A stretch of 64,000 nucleotides of DNA, from NCBI GenBank assembly GCA_020025885.1, contig JAHHRJ010000002.1, positions 24,546 through 88,545 on the forward strand, read 5' to 3'. This document shows positions 60,501 to 64,000 of the stretch, piece after piece. Within the stretch, counting starts at the first letter, position 1. The number at the start of each line of letters is the position of its first letter. This DNA is from Butyricicoccus sp. Lineage in GTDB: Bacteria > Bacillota > Clostridia > Oscillospirales > Butyricicoccaceae. The position numbers and the translations under genes were made by a program. Below the pieces are notes generated by a model, which did not search any database, was not told where the DNA came from, and saw only the letters and a program-made list of their open reading frames with translations.

Positions 60501-61272
60501 GGTTGTGGTTACCTCTGACGAAGCGGTTCCCACCAACGGCCTGGTAAAGATCAAGTACGATCCCAAGCTGCTGAGCCTGAAGACAATCCACAGTGAAGCA
60601 CCTTACATGACCAGCACACAGAGTACTGAGGGCGAAGTGACCTTTGGCTATGCGGCAGGTATGGAAAAGCTGCCTGAGGGCGGCAAGGTGACCACTCTGG
60701 TATTTGTTCCCGTTAAAACCGAAGGTACCACTGAGGTGGACATCACCACTCTGGAAGCCAATGACAAGGTTCTCAGTGACACCAAGACCGTAAAGGTTGA
60801 ACTGGGCAAAAAGCCCGAGCCCAAGCCGGAATCTAAGCCTGAAAACAAACCTGACGACTACGAAACCACCTCTCAGCCTACTGCAAACCCGATTACCCCC
60901 GAGCAAATCTGGGGCAATGCCAACGCCGCTATTGCCAATGCAATTACTTCTGGCAAGAAGACCGTTGTTGTGGATGCAGGCCGTGAGCTGGTAGTACCTG
61001 CCGCGGTATGGCAGACATTTGTGGGCAAGGATATTACCGTTGTGATCCGCCGTGGTGACGACCAGTTTGTCTTCAATGGCAAGACTCTGGCAGCCAACGG
61101 CTTCAATCCCAACGTGCCTCACAATCTGATGGATCTGACTGCATACCTGAACAACAGCTATCGTCCTGTTCCTGCCACTGGTGACAATACACACCTTGGT
61201 ATGTGGGCAGTTCTGGCAGCTGTCAGCGGTGCTGCAGTGATCATCCTGAAGAAGCGTGGCAAGCTTTTCTGA
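54598..61272 (+). CDS. Giant cell-wall-anchored S8 protease with dockerin- and cohesin-like modules
   Basis: A secreted 2224-residue lactocepin/C5a-peptidase-like subtilase. Signal peptide (about 1-28), propeptide, then the S8 domain with D209 (AVIDTGLD), H304 (SEHGSHVSG), AAGNEG, and S659 (GTSMAAP); a PA-type insert lies between His and Ser (KGKIALVSRGDINFTDKA). Fn3-like modules follow, interrupted by a dockerin-type EF-hand pair (about 836-893, DFDGSGNIDRADA and LSGDDKVNTYD). Later come a Big_2 domain (about 1491-1576), an Ala/Glu/Pro linker, a cohesin-like domain (about 1948-2068, GLVKIKYDPKLLSL), and the sorting signal VPATGD (2191) with membrane helix. Its base composition matches the core genes, not the AT-rich cassettes. 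Confidence 0.9.
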   Translation: MKQHLFKRIVSMLLAVTLVTGLVSPAYAADEGKGSIRFQKVDNDEVSVSLLQGGEPIEVETDDVWTLAEQTPVRVSIVLAEKSTLEAGFETEDIAENDAAMTYRAGLLNDQDTLVERIEAALGTELDVVWNLTLAANIISANVLPCQIHDIEQVPGVEKVVVEQTYKPMESVSSAEAKPNMVVSAGMTGAKEVWDIGSYGAGTRVAVIDTGLDIDHQSFDPEALQYAYEQTAKKEGKTYEQYIAGLDLLDKDEIAEKLPQLNLHTLMPEITADDLYVNLKAPYGINYIDRNKNITHDKDTASEHGSHVSGISSANRFIKKDGEFVAAEDSVYTLGNAPDSQIIVMKVFGESSPTDADYMAALEDAIILGCDVANLSLGGSNPGGTISLDYQSIMDSLVNTNTVVAIAAGNEGHWAAHATGPVPYLYVEDVGMQTASEPATYTNSLAVGSVDNDGAISSSLLFNGKHLAFEDGKSDWCDPMAKLDKNADGNGTEYDYVMLTSTGNPEDYEDIDVKGKIALVSRGDINFTDKANNAVEQGAIATLVYNNEMDVVHMVLEGYSESEPCAIISKADGDIIRAGSTKMTTKKGVDYYTGKIRVDGKLTPIHGNHDYRTMSAFSSWGVPGDLSMKPEISAPGGNIYSVNGAVAETDQYETMSGTSMAAPQIAGMSALLMEHIHSNGLSQAGLTDRALTQSLLMSTADPMRDVTGNYISVLQQGAGLANIRDAVGADSYVLVDDQPDGKVKAELGDDPERTGTYTVTFTINNLENEEQHYELSADLFTQDTFEDYANKKAMEAEDKTQMATYMAATTIALDTSAKWTVNGTDLTQANSKLAKCDFDGSGNIDRADAQALLDYVTGVRSSIEHKELADLSGDDKVNTYDVHMFLTQLYGGTVTVPAGGSTTVTATLSLTDAAKQFVNDTYPNGAYIEGYLFAKGFADAEGVSGTEHNIPVLGFYGNWTDPSMFELGNTQAKLSGQEIRTTYTGEGDMGDDGDLVGSYNTMEVEYYRNPGYTYLLGGNPVDPKEIPNPERTAINNKNGDRIHDYKFSPIRNAVASRVQMTDEKGKVLFERFPGSYPGAYYGIMLFFPTWINSNYSAHIDYVPGDLNEGESFTASVTLAPEYNTNMAEGKADWDSLGHGATLSTTVRVDNTAPEIKSVKVDKGERPSITVTASDNQYIAGVALFDRGGREVLSSTGSIADAKPGDTDEFVLDTQKANGKKFLLQVFDYAYNVSTYELDMQIGDPVPMPDLLAHDQDYVEYASSYWVGLSLDSTYRNLAPYAKNGVTLNAATMADPYIYAVAADGALYVQHKEDLLKPIRVGKLAHALTDMAYNPTNDTIYGVYQKEDGTAILCTMDQLTGALTDLGPVGIQTNTLAVTPNGTFYSNELGTSKVYKYTQETMANPQLVGECLNEGEKPFESKGIQSMEYDPNTGNVVWLSYTSEAASWGGITGKSYLYEIKPDNSIVRHEDLRHHLTALVIPDKTANNAEQKPTDTATSLTLTEDTVLMMKSQEHQLTADVLPWNASDRFVHWESSAPDVASVDGKGLVSAVGVGTATITAKSRLNPALTDTVTVHVNDIKVTVNGILADKTGKPSTFSWDFEKENAWTAELNLDTDVMAATAKDDETYYVTSVNGRTMKKIESGVSTSLPAWNRIMSDMAYSQVFSTNTNDLVHMTCMTMWLPAKDLTAKPDGNAWDLKSELEKHGSKAKEFVGIASGGPIQYTEQNGTKYDAELLYLLDDQGGVLKLFAYKVDPNSKDYDPDYPYNAGAEYYPSNLLAQGYKCTYYDDNPLSSLVVGNDGNLYFAGYNGSSSELYQLTFNAESKSYEAKLFGDLGDGVWPVALTKVTANEAEKPANPAVTAQSAPIGASVKKIDLASGEEIKPAEPQVPEAESAQPEADSAEPAAPVEEADKVEEADKIEEPAAPAEETEKVEESTVSEVANTNGVLKSVRNSISYTDTRSADQDIEVVVTSDEAVPTNGLVKIKYDPKLLSLKTIHSEAPYMTSTQSTEGEVTFGYAAGMEKLPEGGKVTTLVFVPVKTEGTTEVDITTLEANDKVLSDTKTVKVELGKKPEPKPESKPENKPDDYETTSQPTANPITPEQIWGNANAAIANAITSGKKTVVVDAGRELVVPAAVWQTFVGKDITVVIRRGDDQFVFNGKTLAANGFNPNVPHNLMDLTAYLNNSYRPVPATGDNTHLGMWAVLAAVSGAAVIILKKRGKLF

Positions 61273-61312
61273 TAAGCACACAGATTTTACGTAAAATCGA
61301 ACAGCATGAATC

Positions 61313-61345
61313 CGGGAGGCGGCCATTTTGGCCGCCTCCTTTTTG
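61313..61345 (+). terminator. S8 protease terminator
   Basis: Perfect GGAGGCGGCC/GGCCGCCTCC stem with TTTTT tail. Confidence 0.85.
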
Positions 61346-61523
61346 GTGCTGTTTTATCCAGTGAGCAGAACCTTGTGAAGCAGGAAAATCAGGTGCACAC
61401 ATTTCAATAAGGATGCCAATATCGCAAAACAAGAACCAGAGCTGACGTACTGGTTGGCCGCAATGCAGACGGTAAACGAATCAGGCCCATTACCGGATGC
61501 TTGTCTGGACCATGTGGATGACC

Positions 61524-61588
61524 CTTTGCCGCTTTTCGTTTGTGCATGATATAATGCGGTTAGATGAATTAGAATTTATCTAACAGAT
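61524..61588 (+). repeat. Degraded cassette boundary without spoIVB tail
   Basis: CTTTGCCGCTTTTCG is the 3' arm of the usual tail hairpin, followed by TGCATGATATAAT (TATAAT 61550-61555) and the inverted repeat GTTAGATGAATT-ag-AATTTATCTAAC, as after R0. The spoIVB coding part is missing. The 180 bp before it contain what may be a coding remnant (for example TYWLAAMQTVNESG) but no gene. Confidence 0.65.
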
Positions 61589-61612
61589 GAATTTAGAAAT
61601 GATGTGATTATT

Positions 61613-61807
61613 ATGAAAAAGATTATTTTAGGTGTGGGTTTGTTTTTGGCGGGTGTAATAATATTTTGCTCAAATTACATAGTGCAGTCTATTGTAAGCA
61701 ACTTACCGAATGTAACCATTGTGTCGAGAGGGTCAGTGGGAACTATAGCAGTTATCGTTATGCTTGTTGGCGGTGCTTTATCGGTATTTGGGTATTTTGA
61801 AGAATAA
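61613..61807 (+). CDS. Small two-helix membrane protein
   Basis: A 64-residue protein with hydrophobic segments at about 3-22 and 38-58 and an acidic FEE C-terminus. It is not a sequence copy of the 56-residue protein at 49696 but has similar size and topology and sits after the same promoter and inverted repeat. ATG 61613 is preferred over GTG 61604. The ribosome site is weak. Function unknown. Confidence 0.55.
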   Translation: MKKIILGVGLFLAGVIIFCSNYIVQSIVSNLPNVTIVSRGSVGTIAVIVMLVGGALSVFGYFEE

Positions 61808-61953
61808 AGAGCGTCGACCCAGCGTGAACAACATGAAGTGTGCAGGCTATTCGGATAGTGAACAAATAAGTGCCCAATCGATTCAGATATATCTAACAGT
61901 CAACAAAATCAGAAGTATCCTAACAGATATTTTTTAGAAAAAGAGGTGCTTGC

Positions 61954-62526
61954 ATGAAAAAATTTATGTGTGTTCTGTCAACTCTTTTACTCCTGCTCTC
62001 AATGTGCGCTTGCACATCACAGAAACAGGCAAATATGACGATTAGACCAAGTGAATTTTCTAAAGAGACGAAAGATGTTTTAGATTTCTTTGACGACGAA
62101 ATTCAGTTCTTTGATATTCAGGTGGATGACTCTGTAAAATCACATAGTATGGTCGTATGGGTATATCAGAATGGTGAATGGAAGGAAGCTGGTCGAACCC
62201 AGGGAGAAATTAAATTTTTAGGAAATCGTATTGCAATCAGATTAACTGAAAATAGTTATGACCTGTACACGGTAGATGAGACTGGCACCACAAAATATAG
62301 TTTGCCCGCTTTGGAGGGGAATTTTGAAAAATCTACTGCTAAAGGTGGCGAAATCGTCAATAGAGAAATCCCACTTGAATTAAATAAGGAAACACCAATT
62401 TGGGTTAAAATAGGAACGGACACAAACAGCATGAGCGTTGGAGATATTACGGAGGATTTCAGGCAGATTGATTGCAATGCAGGAATTGCCGTTACTCTCA
62501 CCGTATCGGATAAAACAATAGAGTAA
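61954..62526 (+). CDS. Lipoprotein of unknown function
   Basis: A 190-residue predicted lipoprotein: signal peptide MKKFMCVLSTLLLLLSMCAC with the probable lipid-modified Cys20, then a mature part rich in beta strands (SMVVWVYQNGEWKEAG, NSYDLYTVDETGTTKYSL). No family recognised. ATG 61954 follows AGAGGTG. It is AT-rich. It lies in the same inter-repeat segment as the small membrane protein and may be co-transcribed with it. Confidence 0.7.
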   Translation: MKKFMCVLSTLLLLLSMCACTSQKQANMTIRPSEFSKETKDVLDFFDDEIQFFDIQVDDSVKSHSMVVWVYQNGEWKEAGRTQGEIKFLGNRIAIRLTENSYDLYTVDETGTTKYSLPALEGNFEKSTAKGGEIVNREIPLELNKETPIWVKIGTDTNSMSVGDITEDFRQIDCNAGIAVTLTVSDKTIE

Positions 62527-62583
62527 TCATCGGTACGACGAATGGGGGAATCTAACGGTTCCTGACTTTTATAGAAAGCAATC

Positions 62584-62706
62584 GTGTCTGGTAATCCCAC
62601 TATTCAGGACGGCAAGTTGGTGGGTGCGGTAACTCATGTGCTGGTCAATGATCCTACGACGGACTATGGAATTTTTATCGAAAATATGCTGAATGCAGCG
62701 GCGTAA
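62584..62706 (+). repeat. spoIVB tail repeat R5
   Basis: 123 nt, GTG to TAA, frame intact: [16 protein letters not shown], then DPTTDYG and ENMLNAAA. The serine motif reads SGNP rather than SGSP. The preceding junction (62551-62583) shares only TATAGAAAGCAATCGTG with the J motif. Confidence 0.88.
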
Positions 62707-62708
62707 GA

Positions 62709-62761
62709 GAAAGCGGCAGAGGAAATTTCCTCTGCCGCCTTTCGATTTTGTATGCTATAAT
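62709..62761 (+). promoter_or_regulatory. R5 terminator and cassette promoter
   Basis: Stem AAGCGGCAGAGGAAA with complement (62709-62743), then TGCTATAAT (TATAAT 62756-62761) and a weakened version of the GTTAGAT/ATCTAAC inverted repeat. Confidence 0.65.
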
Positions 62762-62814
62762 TACATTAAACTTATCAGAATATATCGAACAGACAAAAGT
62801 AAGAGGGCAAGAGA

Positions 62815-63573
62815 ATGAAGATACATGATATTCACACGGAACAGAAAAATGTAGTTCTTCTGCTTCATCCCATGCTGGCCACCGCACAGATGATGCAGGA
62901 ACTCCTGGCAGAGCCTATGGGAAATACCTTCCGATATATCATTCCTGATTTTTCCGGACACGGAGAAGCGTCAGACGCTGATTACGAGAGTGCCGCAAAA
63001 GAGGCCCAGCAGCTTTTAGCATATATCAAGGAGCAGAATATCAGCGAAATTCAGCTGGCGTTCGGAGCATCTATGGGTGCAGTAGTTTTAATGGAACTGC
63101 TGCATGATCCTAATATTCAGATCAATCGGATCTTCTTTGAAGGGGCCAGCATGTACACCAACGCCGGCTTTTTGAATTTCATGATGAAGCGCATTATGCT
63201 TGCAAAACATCGTAAAGCGCAGGCGAAACCAGAAATCGCAGTACAGAAGATGGCCCAGCTTTATGGCGAAAAGGTCAAACAAATCATGGCGAGTCAGATG
63301 ATTGGAATATCCGAAAAGAGTCTTGTAAATGTTGTCCATGACTGTGCCTATGTCAATCTCCCGACGCTCAGCCCAGAGCAACAGAAAAATACGATCTTTG
63401 CCTATGGAGAAAAGGATGCCGACCTGAAGCTCGCGAAGAAGGTTTGTCCTTGTAAATTTCCACAAGCCAAACTCATGGTGTGGCCTGGCAGAGGCCATTG
63501 TACCTATATTACAGAAGCCCCTGCTCAGTATGCAGCTATGCTCAAGGCCTATATGAACGGAGAAGAAATTTAA
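62815..63573 (+). CDS. Alpha/beta-hydrolase, cassette cargo
   Basis: A 252-residue alpha/beta-hydrolase: oxyanion-side VVLLLHPML, PDFSGHGEA, nucleophile elbow GASMG (GxSxG), a lid region rich in Lys/Met, and the C-terminal Asp/His part FAYGEKDADLKL and WPGRGHCTY. It may be an esterase or lactonase; the substrate is unknown. It is the only gene between tails R5 and R6. ATG 62815 is preceded by AAGAGGG. Confidence 0.8.
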   Translation: MKIHDIHTEQKNVVLLLHPMLATAQMMQELLAEPMGNTFRYIIPDFSGHGEASDADYESAAKEAQQLLAYIKEQNISEIQLAFGASMGAVVLMELLHDPNIQINRIFFEGASMYTNAGFLNFMMKRIMLAKHRKAQAKPEIAVQKMAQLYGEKVKQIMASQMIGISEKSLVNVVHDCAYVNLPTLSPEQQKNTIFAYGEKDADLKLAKKVCPCKFPQAKLMVWPGRGHCTYITEAPAQYAAMLKAYMNGEEI

Positions 63574-63618
63574 TCATAGTTTGGACTTAACCCGTTAGAT
63601 GAATATTCCAGAAAGCAA

Positions 63619-63727
63619 GTGATTGGAATACAAAACAAATGGCGGGGCGGTAACCCATGTACTGGTCAACGACCCCACCAAGGGCTATGGAAATTTTATC
63701 GAAAATATGCTGAACGCAGCGGCGTAA
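63619..63727 (+). repeat. Degenerate spoIVB tail repeat R6
   Basis: 109 nt: the tail with a net 14-nt loss in its first half, so the frame is broken; [15 protein letters not shown] to ENMLNAAA is still readable. It is preceded by GAAAGCAAGTG, similar to the junction before R5. Confidence 0.8.
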
Positions 63728-63729
63728 GT

Positions 63730-63782
63730 GAAAGCGGCAGAGGAATCTTCCCTCTGCCGCTTTTGTTTTTGTATGATATAAT
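63730..63782 (+). promoter_or_regulatory. R6 terminator and cassette promoter
   Basis: Stem AAGCGGCAGAGG with complement (63730-63764), then TGATATAAT (TATAAT 63777-63782), 50 bp before the last gene. Confidence 0.65.
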
Positions 63783-63831
63783 GTGGTTAAATAAATTAGA
63801 ATAGATCAAGCAGAGATGGAGAATCCAAAAG

Positions 63832-64000
63832 ATGAACTTTAATAAAATGATACCTGAGCTTTCCGTTTTTGATATTAGGCAAACAATCGCATTTTATAAA
63901 AAGCTAGGTTTTGAAATAATCTATGAAAGACCCGAAGATCTGTTCGTTTTTATGTCTTTTGAAGGAAGTCAGTTCATGTTTGAGCAAATCCACAATGATG
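63832..64000 (+). CDS. VOC-family (glyoxalase/bleomycin-resistance) protein, partial
   Basis: The 56 visible residues (MIPELSVFDIRQTIAFYKKL, then GFEIIYERPEDLFVFMSFEG) match the N-terminal half-module of the vicinal-oxygen-chelate fold, as in bleomycin-binding resistance proteins. The gene runs off the right edge. ATG 63832 follows GGAGAATCC. It is the first gene after tail R6 and therefore the cargo of the next cassette. Confidence 0.75.
   Translation, partial: MNFNKMIPELSVFDIRQTIAFYKKLGFEIIYERPEDLFVFMSFEGSQFMFEQIHND

Larger units (their letters stand above)
49380..64000 (+). mobile_element. Candidate spoIVB-tail gene-cassette array
   Basis: Umbrella for the region from the catalytic-serine codon of spoIVB to the window end. 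The block [41-codon spoIVB 3' end, hairpin terminator, and in most copies an extended -10 promoter] is seen seven times including the intact gene, always in the same orientation, with the gene sets between repeats also all on the plus strand. Four boundaries carry the same 25-nt motif just before the tail. No integrase, transposase or resolvase is visible. Some cargo is AT-rich and unlike the surrounding core genes, which suggests transfer. Mobility is inferred from structure only. Confidence 0.7.

Noticed and set aside
49380..64000. Chromosomal integron with attC sites
   Set aside because: No integron integrase and no attC-like imperfect palindromes of the R-box type; the repeated element is protein-coding spoIVB sequence.

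Overview
The window looks like a chromosomal segment of a gut-type, low-oxygen Bacillota in or near the Oscillospiraceae (Faecalibacterium/Gemmiger/Subdoligranulum-like). The evidence is conserved Firmicutes gene order (mazG-hup-rqcP-yabP-yabQ-divIC-S1 protein), cdaA-cdaR, HemZ, Spo0A and SpoIVB, SPASM and PflA-like radical SAM proteins, sortase-anchored host-glycan hydrolases and a predicted flavinylated extracellular reductase. No rRNA is present, so the genus is inference.

Bases 1-30,800 are ordinary core genome. They hold an ABC-F end, an NSS transporter, a SPASM radical SAM protein, purC, spo0A (with 0A-box-like sites upstream), a CPA2 antiporter, and a long rightward run: ispDF fusion, cdaA, cdaR, a FAD oxidoreductase, an XpaC-like protein, recJ, rel, dtd, an MBL hydrolase, hemZ and a nucleoside kinase. 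Then come the mazG-to-S1 sporulation/division cluster, an RNA methyltransferase, a PflA-like radical SAM protein, murA, a WalJ-like MBL protein and an intracellular ricin-type lectin with a Lys/Ala/Glu tail.

Bases 31,200-47,200 are a surface and redox region. Two giant sortase-anchored glycosidases (GH20 and GH16, each with discoidin-like modules) flank a polytopic glycosyltransferase-like protein. They are followed by a MATE exporter, a lipoprotein FMN/FAD reductase and a MerR regulator. A decayed sensor-kinase fragment and tRNA-Leu(TAG) lead to spoIVB.

Bases 49,380-64,000 hold the most unusual structure. Downstream of intact spoIVB, the last 41 codons of spoIVB (from the catalytic-serine motif to the stop), plus a hairpin terminator and in most copies an extended -10 promoter, recur six more times in the same orientation. 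Five of these copies are exactly 123 nt long. Cargo genes lie between them, all on the same strand as spoIVB: a small membrane protein (twice, in a near-identical tandem unit), a nucleoside phosphorylase, a DUF2971 protein with a Vsr/DUF559-like nuclease, a giant S8 protease, a small membrane protein and a lipoprotein, an alpha/beta hydrolase, and a VOC protein cut by the window end. Four junctions share a 25-nt motif ending exactly where the spoIVB tail begins. I read this as a gene-cassette array built by repeated insertion into the catalytic-serine codon region of spoIVB, each insertion supplying a replacement 3' end. No recombinase is visible in the window, so the mechanism is inference.
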